A stretch of 64,000 nt of DNA, taken from positions 69,461 to 133,460 of the forward strand of contig PLXC01000063.1 in the NCBI GenBank assembly GCA_003151275.1. The letters run 5' to 3'. Origin of the DNA: Candidatus Melainabacteria bacterium. Its GTDB lineage: Bacteria; Cyanobacteriota; Vampirovibrionia; Obscuribacterales; Obscuribacteraceae. The notes beneath the pieces were generated by a model that worked only from the letters and a program-made list of their open reading frames with translations, did no database searches and was not told the DNA's origin. This document shows, piece after piece, positions 27,018 to 35,575 of the stretch (the first letter of the stretch is position 1; the number at the start of each line of letters is the position of its first letter). A program made the translations under genes and the position numbers.

Positions 27018-29675
27018 TTACTGCTGGGGGGTTTGACTATAGTCCTGATTACCTAAATTCCCTCTCGGAGTCGCCGTTTGTTGGCATGACCCTGGACCTG
27101 TAAATGGATTGGGGTCTGGTGCGATCTGAACTCCAGATAGTGGGCTTGAAGGTGCGAGAGGAATGGAGAGAGGTTGGCCCGACGGGGTGGTTACATTAGC
27201 TTGCCCAGACGAGTCAGGCGGGACTCCTTGAGGTGATACCATCGGCACTAAAGGAGGGGCTGTTGTATTCATCCTCGTAGGTTGAGGACCTTGGCCAGAA
27301 GGTGCTTCGCCTTCCGTTTGAGTTACGTTACCTTTTAGCGGAGGATTCGTCTGACAGATGCATTGATGACCTGATGGATCATTCTGGCGGATGGGAGCAT
27401 TCGAGACGTAGGCAAACAGATTGACGCCACCGTTCTCTTCAATTGGGTCGCGAGTTGTAAATCGTCCCAAAGCGCTGTTGTAAGCTCGCGTTCGAGTTAG
27501 ATTCAATCCACTTCGCGAATGCAAGTAATATCCTGCATAACCGAAGTCCGCCGCGACAACCTCCGAAATCTTGGAGACGCGACCGAATGGATCGAAGGCA
27601 TACTGAGCTTGAACAACTCCAGAGTTATCCGTCATCTCCCGCACGGAGCCCAGGTGGTCCCTATCGTAAAAGTACTTCGTCGTTAAATTCATCTGACCTC
27701 GACCAAAGAATCTTTTGGTCAGTCCTCCTGAAGCATCTCGCTCTTCTCTTCGATTTGAACCTGCCCAAACAAACTGTTTCGTCGAAGTCACGGAACCAGC
27801 CGTAGTCTCCACAATCGAGACATTCCGGCCGTAGCCGTCATAAACAAAGCTAGAGAAGTTATTCGTCCCCGGATAAGTGATCTTTATCAATCGATTTTCG
27901 GCATCCCAAGAATAGTCGTTTGTGCCATCGTTCGTCATGTTTCCGTTCAAATCATATGTTAGCGAAGTGTCAGCGGTAGTCGGAGGAGTGTACAATTCGT
28001 AGTTTGTTGATGCGGTGCTGCTGTTACCGTCCGTCGCGGAAATAACAGTGTCATTTTCATATGGTGTTAGTGTTGTATTGGCAGAGAAGGCTTGCGACCA
28101 GCTCAAGGTAGCCGGCGAGCTGCTGTTAGCTGTAAGTCCGATATTTACAAGATTGGTATCCGTATTAATAGCCGCTGCAAGTCCAGCCGCAATCGAGACG
28201 ATTGTGTCTCCAGACAGAACAGTATAGGTCGCGTCTTCCTGCCCACCAGCCAAAGCTGCATTGACTGCAGTTACTGTCACGGTATCACCTGCAGTGACGC
28301 TTCCTCCGACACCAACTATGATGTTTCCGCTATTGTTGAATCCAAGGTCAAGCGTTTCAGTTGCGCCAGAACTTGTCGCAGAGGTGTATGTCGTTCCAAT
28401 TTGACTAAGAATAACAAACTGTCCAATCGAAGTTGCAGTAATCCCCAATGCGGCGACATCAGTATCAGCATTGATAGCGGACGCCAGAGATGAGGGAATG
28501 CTGCTCACCGTATCTCCTGACAGCACAGTGTAGAAGATTTGCTTTTGACCGCCCATCAATGACGAATTAAACACTATTACGGAAAGTACGTCGCCGACTG
28601 TAGCAGTTCCGCCAACCGTCAAATTTGACGAACCATTTTGCTGTTGCCCGACGCTGATTGTTTCGCTAGCACTTGAGTATTGTGGTACTCCATATGTTGT
28701 GTTAGAAGCCGTTTGTAGAATACTTAAGGTGTTAGACGCGACCGCTCCTTCCTTAATCGGTTTGCTAGTGGTAGAGTCTATTTGGGTGGCGCCCCCGCTA
28801 GTTACTTGAACTAATTCATTATCATTATTGTAATGAAATTGATTGCTGCCAAATATTCCGAATGTTCTACCGATAGCATTTTTGCTAAGCAGAACTGTCT
28901 CTGTCGCCGCTGAATTCGTACTTGATCTGTAGGAGGTAGTGTTTTGAGAATACGTGATTAATATGATATTTGGACCAAAATTTGCCGCATAAACGACATA
29001 GTTTACGGAAGAGTCACTATTAATAGCATTTGCAAGCCCAGTGGCTATGGCTGTGGTATCGTCCCCTGAAGATACGGTATAGCTATCAGACACAGTGCCA
29101 CCAGATAAGGTGTCATCATAAACGCGAAGCGTTACTACATCGCCCGCAGTTGTTGTGCCACCGACAAGCACGTTTTCGTTAAAGTTCGTATTTAAACTGA
29201 AAACTACGCTTTCTGTAGCACCACTGCTGAACGACTGGGTATATGTTGTAACATTGGTCGAGCTTGACGCAAGAGCACCGTAAAATGTCACTCCAAGTGC
29301 CGCAAGAGCCGAGTCGCTGTTAACGGCGCTTTCTAATGCCAATAGAATGTTCACGAGTGCGTCACCCGGTTGAACCGTATACGAAGCCGATTCGAAACCG
29401 CCAGAAAGAGCTGGATCATGAACTGTAATGGTGACAACATCGCCCGCAGTTGCGGAGCCAACAACCATTACGTTTGTTGAGCTGTTGAAATTTGCCCCGA
29501 GTGTGAACGTTTCTGTGGCACCGCCGCTCGTTGAAGTTGAATACGAAGTGTTGTTTGCGGAGGAAGAGGCAACGTAAAAGTCCGTTCCAAACGAGAATGA
29601 GGAAACAGAGATACTTTGCAAATTCGTATCAGCATTTACTGCCGACGAAAGACCAGCGGCAACGGAACGTGTCAA
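27018..29675 (-). CDS. RHS-repeat protein, 5' end lost at the IS element
   Basis: 885 residues as read, but coding similarity to its own repeats starts only at SVAAGLSS, right at the IS boundary near 29669. The TTG start is an accident of the junction. Four full modules (GDxxT...LSGG...YTVxSGD...AIN) precede a region with YDLNGNMTNDGTNDYSWDAENRL, YD-repeats and the RHS core signature (YFYDRDHLGSVREMTD, AFDPFGRV, GLNLTRTRAYNSALGRFTTRDPI, NLFAYVSNAPI). The C-terminal ~110 residues after the core are Pro/Gly/Gln-rich without an enzyme motif. RHS proteins form surface shells that carry toxins; this one is truncated and probably non-functional. Confidence 0.85.
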   Translation of the reverse strand: MTRSVAAGLSSAVNADTNLQSISVSSFSFGTDFYVASSSANNTSYSTSTSGGATETFTLGANFNSSTNVMVVGSATAGDVVTITVHDPALSGGFESASYTVQPGDALVNILLALESAVNSDSALAALGVTFYGALASSSTNVTTYTQSFSSGATESVVFSLNTNFNENVLVGGTTTAGDVVTLRVYDDTLSGGTVSDSYTVSSGDDTTAIATGLANAINSDSSVNYVVYAANFGPNIILITYSQNTTSYRSSTNSAATETVLLSKNAIGRTFGIFGSNQFHYNNDNELVQVTSGGATQIDSTTSKPIKEGAVASNTLSILQTASNTTYGVPQYSSASETISVGQQQNGSSNLTVGGTATVGDVLSVIVFNSSLMGGQKQIFYTVLSGDTVSSIPSSLASAINADTDVAALGITATSIGQFVILSQIGTTYTSATSSGATETLDLGFNNSGNIIVGVGGSVTAGDTVTVTAVNAALAGGQEDATYTVLSGDTIVSIAAGLAAAINTDTNLVNIGLTANSSSPATLSWSQAFSANTTLTPYENDTVISATDGNSSTASTNYELYTPPTTADTSLTYDLNGNMTNDGTNDYSWDAENRLIKITYPGTNNFSSFVYDGYGRNVSIVETTAGSVTSTKQFVWAGSNRREERDASGGLTKRFFGRGQMNLTTKYFYDRDHLGSVREMTDNSGVVQAQYAFDPFGRVSKISEVVAADFGYAGYYLHSRSGLNLTRTRAYNSALGRFTTRDPIEENGGVNLFAYVSNAPIRQNDPSGHQCICQTNPPLKGNVTQTEGEAPSGQGPQPTRMNTTAPPLVPMVSPQGVPPDSSGQANVTTPSGQPLSIPLAPSSPLSGVQIAPDPNPFTGPGSCQQTATPRGNLGNQDYSQTPQQ

Positions 29676-29856
29676 TACTTTTGAGACACTTTTTTAGTGG
29701 TGGCACTGAAATGTAAAAAAGGATCTGAAAACGGATCGCATTTTGCTGAAATGGGTGTTGTCAAAGATACCCCAAAAGTGTTTTGTTCATGCTCCGCATT
29801 CGAAAAGTCCCACTGTGCGGGCGTTTTCGAATACTGATCATGCAACATAATAGAGA

Positions 29857-30912
29857 TTACCGGACGGAGCCGATAATAATGCCACTGGATTTGGTATCGT
29901 CAAATTCGTTGATTGCCGGTTTTGGCGGATTGATCCAGGCTGCTTCCGGCAAAACAAGTGTCTTTGGTGGGCCGGCAACAAAACGCTCTGGATGACTCCC
30001 ATATGCCTTCGTTAAAACCACTTGGCGCCGACTCGCACACTCTTTAGCGAAACCATAGTGAACAGTTGCGGGGGTCATGAGGGCTATTCCAGAATGGTGG
30101 TGTACGTTGTTGTACCAATGGAAAAAGCCTTTGCAAAATGAGTTCGCATCCTCGATTGAGCCAAAGTTCTTCGGGAAGGATGGCTGATACTTTAGCGTCT
30201 TGAACTGGCTTTCGGAATAGGGGTTATCGTTACTTACATGCGGTCTGTTAAGAGACTTGGTCACGCCCAAATCTGCCATCAAGTATGCCACCGTCTTTGA
30301 GGTCATTGCTGCTCCTCGGTCTGAGTGAATAACTAATTCATCCGTCTCAATTCGCTGCTTGTAAAAAGTTTCGCTAATGAGATGTTTAGCTAACTCCGCA
30401 TTCTCGCGTGGTGCGACCAGCCAGCCCACCACATGCCTGCTGTAAATATCGATAATCACATACAAGTAAAAATAGGACCACTTAGCAGGACCTTTGAGTT
30501 TTGTAATATCCCAGGACCAGACTTGATTTGGTGCCGTTGCCAGAAGCTCTGGCTTTTGGTATTTGGGATGACACAGAACATCGCGACGTTCGCGAATTTC
30601 CTGACGTTCTTCCAGAATTCTGTACATCGTCCTGGGTGAACAATAGTAATGGCCCTCGTCTAGAAGTGTCGCAAAAACCTCTGTCGGAGCCTTGTCGCCA
30701 AAACGGTCTCCGTTCAAAATGTCCGCGACGACTTGTTTCTCTGCTTCAGAGAGAGCTCTTGGTGGCTTCCAGCGAGGTCTTGGCTCTTTAGGACTTACCG
30801 GTATGCAAGCGCGGTAGAACGTAGCTCTAGCGATGCCGAGAGCCTTGCAAATAGCCCTCTTGTTTCCAATTTGTCCGGACACCAAACAAATTTCTTTGGC
30901 CAGCGACCTCAT
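29857..30912 (-). CDS. IS3-family transposase OrfB (DDE integrase core)
   Basis: 351 residues. An N-terminal HTH_21-like part (NGDRFGDKAPTEVFATLLDEGHYYCSPRTMYRIL) precedes an rve integrase core with the DDE triad: Asp in VWSWDITKLKG, Asp in VIHSDRGAAM, and Glu in SNDNPYSESQFKTLKY, the typical IS3 spacing. It catalyses cut-and-copy transposition together with OrfA. The start ATGA overlaps the OrfA stop, so translation is by coupling. The gene looks intact. Confidence 0.95.
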   Translation of the reverse strand: MRSLAKEICLVSGQIGNKRAICKALGIARATFYRACIPVSPKEPRPRWKPPRALSEAEKQVVADILNGDRFGDKAPTEVFATLLDEGHYYCSPRTMYRILEERQEIRERRDVLCHPKYQKPELLATAPNQVWSWDITKLKGPAKWSYFYLYVIIDIYSRHVVGWLVAPRENAELAKHLISETFYKQRIETDELVIHSDRGAAMTSKTVAYLMADLGVTKSLNRPHVSNDNPYSESQFKTLKYQPSFPKNFGSIEDANSFCKGFFHWYNNVHHHSGIALMTPATVHYGFAKECASRRQVVLTKAYGSHPERFVAGPPKTLVLPEAAWINPPKPAINEFDDTKSSGIIIGSVR

Positions 30913-31505
30913 TCCATCGCTTGTAGTGTGACTCCCATTAGTTCCGAGACTTTTTTTTGGAGCTTGATGATCTCCTGGGCACGGAAAAGTTGTTTTTCCA
31001 GTCGCACATTTTCGTCCTTCAACATTTTGTTCTCAGCCGCTAGGGGGTTGGGGGCAGGTCCGCGTGCCTTAGGCGCGACTTCGAGCAGATCGCGCTCAGT
31101 GCGCCACTTGCTCAACGTATGCGCATAAAGACCTTCACGCCTTAAAATGGCGCCGAGCTGTCCAGGACCTAAATTGTCCGTCACTTCCAGAATACGAGTT
31201 TTGTCATCGGCAGAATATCTTCGACGCCTTGGCTTTATCGATACTTCAGTTTCGGGCGGACTGCTACTTCCTTCAATCACGAGTTTTTCATTTCCTTGCT
31301 CAGATATTTCTGGTCGATTTGTTAAATCAACCCACTCTGGATGGTCGAGTCTGAGCCGTTTGTAGTAACTGTAATAGTTGTTTTTCGAAAAGCCTTTTTT
31401 TCGGCAAAATGCGGTTATTCCGGCTGGATAATTTCTTGCTTCTTCAATAATGCGGGTCCAATACTTTTCTCTAGCTGCTGGTGTTTTTCCAGGTGTTCGC
31501 TTCAT
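30909..31505 (-). CDS. IS3-family OrfA with an extra N-terminal helix-turn-helix
   Basis: 198 residues, about twice the usual OrfA length. Residues 10-55 resemble the HTH of IS66 accessory proteins (WTRIIEEARNYPAGITAFCRKKGFSKNNYY). Residues 90-140 form the usual IS3 OrfA HTH (YSADDKTRILEVTDNLGPGQLGAILRREGLY). A C-terminal leucine-zipper-like helix (AENKMLKDENVRLEKQLF) serves dimerisation. It binds the terminal repeats. An A8 run lies near the end (30951-30958), but the -1 frame hits a stop quickly. Confidence 0.9.
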   Translation of the reverse strand: MKRTPGKTPAAREKYWTRIIEEARNYPAGITAFCRKKGFSKNNYYSYYKRLRLDHPEWVDLTNRPEISEQGNEKLVIEGSSSPPETEVSIKPRRRRYSADDKTRILEVTDNLGPGQLGAILRREGLYAHTLSKWRTERDLLEVAPKARGPAPNPLAAENKMLKDENVRLEKQLFRAQEIIKLQKKVSELMGVTLQAME

Positions 31506-31671
31506 TTGTACTCCGAGCTACGGTGAGCATGAACCAAATACGATACCAATACAAGGCGTTCCAAAGTCCACGCGCTGCATATGCATTACGATACGGTTGG
31601 GATATACTACTGCTCGAAATCTATGCTAAACATAGAATCGAAACTGTCTCACACATCATAGACACAGAGGG

Positions 31672-31798
31672 GAACTTCCAATCGTGCTTGCAGAACAAAT
31701 TGCCACAAGTAAACACATCAAAAAGACTGAAGATAGCGCTCTTCACAAGCGCACTTGAAACCATTCGTTTCGCGCATTCCCACAAACAAAAACGCACA
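31672..31798 (+). pseudogene. Duplicated 3' end of the TPR lipoprotein gene
   Basis: These 127 bp match 23665-23791 base for base apart from a few changes. They cover the last codons of the lipoprotein gene (ELPIVLAEQIATSKHIKKTEDSALH) and its 3' flank up to repeat copy 3. The stop codon is changed (CACTAA became CACAAG). Together with repeat copy 4 that follows, this shows a segmental duplication. Confidence 0.85.
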
Positions 31799-32210
31799 CA
31801 AATAAAAACACCACCCGAATCGCTTCGCGGTGGTGTTTAAACTACTGCCTAACTGTCCTTTCGATTGGACTCAGTATCTATGCTCGCTTCAGTCAGTCCG
31901 TCACGTGCATCGGGCTACTTGCTACGGTTTCTGGTCAGCGCCGACCTGATGTTTCCGCATTGCCCCTCGGCTCAAAGAACTCAACACTTAAGTGAGTGCT
32001 CACCGGTTATGTAATTAGTATAGCGAGCTGAAAAATATGTTCCACTACCCCGTAGACTATTTAATCATGCCATTCTTGGCATCATCAAGAATAGCTTGTG
32101 ATACCACTCTTCTAAGTTGGATTTGATTAACAAGCGCTCGGCCAACCGACTGGCTGCCTCGAGTTCGATCTGTATATACAACCGATACAGCCGATCTATT
32201 TTATATACAT
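31799..32210 (-). repeat. Intergenic repeat, copy 4 (mosaic)
   Basis: Same unit, with hairpin at the left edge and minus-strand TATACT at 32017-32022. Its left flank is a copy of the left flank of copy 3, but its right end (gtaattag, ggatttgatt, gctgcctcgagttcg) is the copy-2 subtype. It is thus a recombinant. It lies directly after the stop of the minus-strand gene at 32213 and could provide that gene's terminator. Confidence 0.9.
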
Positions 32211-32212
32211 GT

Positions 32213-33106
32213 CTAATCACAATCGATAATGCGGTTGCCATTCTTACCCAGAATGTGAATCCGCGCTCGTCCCCCGCTTGTTTCATACTCAGCGCGCTGT
32301 CCGTCGTAATTGCCGCCATGGAAAGTAAAAGTCGAGGAGCCCCCGTCGAAATTATATGTACCGAGCTTTCCCTCACTGTCGGTATAAGTCTTGCTACTTG
32401 TGATTGTAAACGGAGCTGCATCCTCCAGGTGATCACCGACAAAAAATACGGCGTGGTAGCGTTTTAAAGGCAGTCCACCGCCGGCAGTGGCAACAGTTCG
32501 CGCGCCACCACGCATTTCTTTTAGCTTGTCGTCATTCGCCTCGCCTCCCGGAACTGGCTCAGTTGGTCCAGCACCTGCGGCGCGAATGAACGACTCTGGC
32601 GCCCAATGTTCCTGTTCAATGAAACCGAGCGCATGAACATGGTACGGAGCGTAAGCGTCATCGCGTAGTCCGGTGATAACCGCTTTAAACCATTTGCCCC
32701 ACTCGATGTATTCCACACGCTGACCAATCTTGTATTTGCGCTGCTTGCCATCAGGATTAGGTTGATTGCGCGCTTGAGACTGGTCTGGTTTAGGCCAGGG
32801 TTGAAGTTGATTTTGAGTCGCAGTATTTTTAGCTGGCGAAGTCTCCACCGGAGCTTGAATCGGAGCCGTTCCACCGATAACCTTAATGTCTTTATCATAT
32901 AGCCAGTGATTCTCGTAGGATTCTTGTCCATCAACGTGAACGCAAGATTCCCCCGTAGTCGGATGATAATCAATCACTGTTCCCGGCTTTGCTCCGTTAT
33001 AGAGTTCAATCGTCACGCGCTGGCCTATCGGCAACGCCAGGGAGGCACTTGTGGCGCTAAAGGATAAACATAAAAACAATAATGCTGGACGAATTTTGCC
33101 TTGCAT
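32213..33106 (-). CDS. Secreted protein with two Tudor/Agenet-like modules
   Basis: 297 residues. ATG after GAGGAGT. Signal peptide (ALLFLCLSFSATSASLA). Two related SH3-like barrels are visible: IGQRVTIELYNGAKPGTVIDY...HWLYDKDIKVI near residues 27-77, and IGQRVEYIEWGKWFKAVITGL...HWAPESFIRA near 122-175. They are joined by a Gln/Pro-rich linker. The C-terminal ~100 residues (LPLKRYHAVFFVGDHLEDA, GTYNFDGGSSTFTFHGGNY) form a separate beta-rich domain. Exported; function unknown. The stop touches repeat copy 4, and the last codons may have been acquired from its flank. Confidence 0.78.
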   Translation of the reverse strand: MQGKIRPALLFLCLSFSATSASLALPIGQRVTIELYNGAKPGTVIDYHPTTGESCVHVDGQESYENHWLYDKDIKVIGGTAPIQAPVETSPAKNTATQNQLQPWPKPDQSQARNQPNPDGKQRKYKIGQRVEYIEWGKWFKAVITGLRDDAYAPYHVHALGFIEQEHWAPESFIRAAGAGPTEPVPGGEANDDKLKEMRGGARTVATAGGGLPLKRYHAVFFVGDHLEDAAPFTITSSKTYTDSEGKLGTYNFDGGSSTFTFHGGNYDGQRAEYETSGGRARIHILGKNGNRIIDCD

Positions 33107-33230
33107 TCGATACTCCTCAGACTTGTTTCATTCTAGGAGCAGAGTCGATCACGGCATAACGGGCTCGATCATTCTAAAACTAGCCCTCAATATAGCAGCC
33201 TTGGTGGTTTAATAACTGAATTTATCAAGT

Positions 33231-33782
33231 CTAGGAAGACTCGAGGTCTTGCACAATTTTCCAAATCTGATCTTCGTGCACAGGTTCGTAATTCCAAACG
33301 TCAACGCCGACGTTAATTTGCCTATCGTTGGTAGTCCACCGTTGATGAACGTGACCGTGAAGGAGAATGCGCCCATCGTTTATGGGCCGATACTCGGGAT
33401 ACCGATCATCGTCTTCGTCATGGTATGGCATGTGGTGCAAGTGCAATCCTTGCCATTCCAATTCATCATAAACTTCGGAAAAATAATTTCGATAGAGTGA
33501 AAGTTGCCCCCACTTGCCACCATGATTGCAAGGATGACAGCCATCATGGTTACCGGCGATCAAAATTTTCTTTCCCTTGAGCCTTGGCGCGTATTGCTCC
33601 ATGACGCTATTCTTCAATGAAAAATCACCCAGATAATAAACAGTGTCTTCACTGCCGACCAAATTATTCCAGGATTCGACTAATCCCTCGTTCATTTCTG
33701 CAACAGATGCAAATGGACGATCACAGTATTCAATGATATTTTTGTGACCAAAGTGATGGTCAGACGTAAACCAATTTGTCAT
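33231..33782 (-). CDS. Calcineurin-like metallophosphoesterase
   Basis: 183 residues from ATG 33782, chosen over 33827 because GGAAGTG lies just upstream and the longer version would overlap the preceding gene. Motifs of the YfcE-like/small phosphoesterase group: TSDHHFGHKNII (metal-binding Asp and His), YYLGDFSL, IAGNHDGCHP, HHMPYH and LLHGHVHQRW. These ligate two metals and hydrolyse phosphoesters. The same family is common in phages and accessory regions; the substrate is unknown. It lies 17 bp after the PLP enzyme and is probably co-transcribed with it. Confidence 0.9.
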   Translation of the reverse strand: MTNWFTSDHHFGHKNIIEYCDRPFASVAEMNEGLVESWNNLVGSEDTVYYLGDFSLKNSVMEQYAPRLKGKKILIAGNHDGCHPCNHGGKWGQLSLYRNYFSEVYDELEWQGLHLHHMPYHDEDDDRYPEYRPINDGRILLHGHVHQRWTTNDRQINVGVDVWNYEPVHEDQIWKIVQDLESS

Positions 33783-33799
33783 ATCACTTCCAAGATCTT

Positions 33800-34768
33800 T
33801 TAGACTTTGAGACGGGAGGCGAGCCAATCTTGATCAAATATTGTATCCATATACAACCTTCCCGTGTCAGGAAGCACTGCCACAACTGTTAACGCACCAT
33901 CATTCGATTGTTCGCAAAATTGCATGGCTGCAGCAAGCACGCATCCCGATGAGCTGCCACCAAATATAGCTTCTTTCTCAAGTAACCGGTGAGCAGTATC
34001 AATCGAACATTGATCGCTTATTTGAATCGAAAAATCTATCATCTCCATACTAAAATTGCCGGCGATAAAATCTCCACCAATTCCTTCAACCAAATAAGGA
34101 GCTGGATGTGGTTCGGAGCCTTTCTGCCAATCAGCCAACATGCTGCCGACCGGGTCTGCTAGCACTAATTTAATCGAGGACTTTTGCTCCTTCAAATACC
34201 TTCCTGCTCCGCACAATGTGCCACCGGTCCCGATACCAGCAACTAAAACATCAACTGTGCCGTCGGTTTGTTTCCAGATTTCCGGTCCCGTAAATTTGTA
34301 GTGAGCGTCCAGATTGTCCCGATTCTCAAATTGGTCGACGTACCAGGCGTTCTGCTCTTTGGCAATTCGCCTGCCCTGATTAATAAAGTGTTCAGGATCA
34401 TCAATCAATTTGCCGCCAGGCACAACGATCGTTTCGGCGCCAAGAACTTGCATCATGTGCACTTTTTCTTTCCCGACTTTTTCGGTCATCACAGTAATGA
34501 GCCTGTGACCTGTGAGTTTGGCAGCCAGAGCTAATCCAATGCCTGTATTTCCTCCGGTCGCCTCGACAATCAATTGACCTGGTTTGAGCCGCCCTTCTTT
34601 CTCGGCTTGCTCAACCATGTAGAAAGCTATTCTGTCCTTTACAGATCCGCCCGGATTCATAAATTCACACTTCGCCAACAAAGTGTGTTGAGACTCTCGA
34701 TTGATTCTGCTTAAACGAATCATAGGCGTGTTGCCAACCGCCTCTGCGATCGAGTCCAATATTTGCAC
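33800..34768 (-). CDS. PLP-dependent cystathionine beta-synthase / cysteine synthase
   Basis: 322 residues from GTG 34768, preferred because AAGGA lies 7 nt upstream and homologues start near ILDSIAEAVGNTPMIRL; a GTG at 34819 would add 17 residues. The PLP lysine is in NPGGSVKDRI. The substrate loop reads EATGGNTGIGLA, where most members have TSGNT. The phosphate loop is GIGTGGTL, and VEGIGGDF corresponds to the CBS-type VEGIGYDF. It condenses O-acetylserine or serine with sulfide or homocysteine. Similarity tilts toward CBS, but the exact substrate is not settled. Possibly one operon with the phosphoesterase. Confidence 0.9.
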   Translation of the reverse strand: MQILDSIAEAVGNTPMIRLSRINRESQHTLLAKCEFMNPGGSVKDRIAFYMVEQAEKEGRLKPGQLIVEATGGNTGIGLALAAKLTGHRLITVMTEKVGKEKVHMMQVLGAETIVVPGGKLIDDPEHFINQGRRIAKEQNAWYVDQFENRDNLDAHYKFTGPEIWKQTDGTVDVLVAGIGTGGTLCGAGRYLKEQKSSIKLVLADPVGSMLADWQKGSEPHPAPYLVEGIGGDFIAGNFSMEMIDFSIQISDQCSIDTAHRLLEKEAIFGGSSSGCVLAAAMQFCEQSNDGALTVVAVLPDTGRLYMDTIFDQDWLASRLKV

Positions 34769-34982
34769 GATAGGTTCCTTTTTGGCGTGACGAAGCCCCA
34801 GTATATTCCAGTTGATCACTAGTCTGCCTAGAAGATCACGTCCGAAAATTCGTCATAAGGCTCATGTCTGCAGGAGGCGAGGAGGCGCACACCGACCAAC
34901 ATCGTTATCTCTGTTAAATGAAAAGTGAACGATAAGTTCATACAATCTGTTTGGACCAATGTGCCGCTGGTGAGGTAAGACG

Positions 34983-35408
34983 ATGTCGGACAATTTGACG
35001 AGCGAAAGTAATGCTCCTGAAAAGCCTATGGAAAGACGCCGGGCACGCCTGCCTCAGCCTGATTTCTCGCATTACAAGAGTCAAAATGCCTATCCGGGTC
35101 CGAACTATTTCTTTGTCGGACATTCGTTCAATTTGGAAGATTCGGCACAGGTTAGCGACTTCACCGAAAAAAGGGCAACTGCTATAAACGAAGTATTTGT
35201 CGATGACACCCAGTGGGCGCCCGTAGACGCGGCTTTGGGCAATCAGAATTTTTCAAAAGTATTGAGCAGATTTGAGTATGACTTTCTTCATCGCCTGGAC
35301 GATGCCCTAATCGGGCCAGCGATTGATAAGAGTGGTCAAAAAATAGCGGAATCATTCACCATTTGGCGCAAGGAACTGAGACGGCAGGACAAGCAGGAGT
35401 CAGTTTAA
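34983..35408 (+). CDS. Hypothetical cytoplasmic protein
   Basis: 141 residues, ATG after GAGGTAAGACG. No signal peptide or membrane helix. A charged, Pro-containing N-terminus (ERRRARLPQPDFSHYKSQ) is followed by a helical C-terminal half (FSKVLSRFEYDFLHRLDDALIG, IAESFTIWRKELRRQDKQ). No family recognised. Codon use and ribosome-binding site look genuine. Upstream of the WG-repeat cluster by 167 bp. Confidence 0.6.
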   Translation: MSDNLTSESNAPEKPMERRRARLPQPDFSHYKSQNAYPGPNYFFVGHSFNLEDSAQVSDFTEKRATAINEVFVDDTQWAPVDAALGNQNFSKVLSRFEYDFLHRLDDALIGPAIDKSGQKIAESFTIWRKELRRQDKQESV

Positions 35409-35575
35409 GCTTTCGCCTCGATTTCGTCGCTTTCAGAAACGCTCGGCCTGCTGAGGTCAGAATTTGTAGTAGCGATCCGACTCAGAAACACGCGCCCGAC
35501 AGCGATTGACCCTGCGTCGAGCCGGGCATAAATAAGTGGCGACTACCATTTGAATGCTGCAAGCAGGACTTACAA

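Larger units (their letters stand above)
29670..31664 (-). mobile_element. IS3-family insertion sequence
   Basis: Two overlapping genes (orfA and orfB) encode an IS3-type transposase. Imperfect terminal inverted repeats are visible: plus-strand 29670 TGTCAATACTTTTGAGACAC and, inward from 31664 on the minus strand, TGTCTATGATGTGTGAGACA, matching except for a few bases and one gap. Flanking bases do not form a target duplication. The left flank is the broken RHS gene, the right flank a copied piece of the TPR lipoprotein gene, so the element lies at a rearrangement junction. Exact ends are tentative because the non-coding margins (about 160-190 bp) are long for IS3. Confidence 0.8.

Noticed and set aside
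30945..30965. Programmed -1 frameshift at the A8 run of the IS3 orfA
   Set aside because: The -1 frame meets a TAA six codons later, before orfB begins, so slippage there cannot make an OrfAB fusion; the ATGA overlap explains orfB translation.
20552..32210. CRISPR array or integron attC array
   Set aside because: The repeats are about 390-410 bp, only four, with spacings of 1-8 kb; no cas genes, no integrase, and no short attC-like core.
32065..32442. 125-codon minus-strand frame running from the secreted gene into repeat copy 4
   Set aside because: It is a shifted frame of the secreted-protein gene joined to the conserved repeat tail; the gene in its proper frame ends at 32213.
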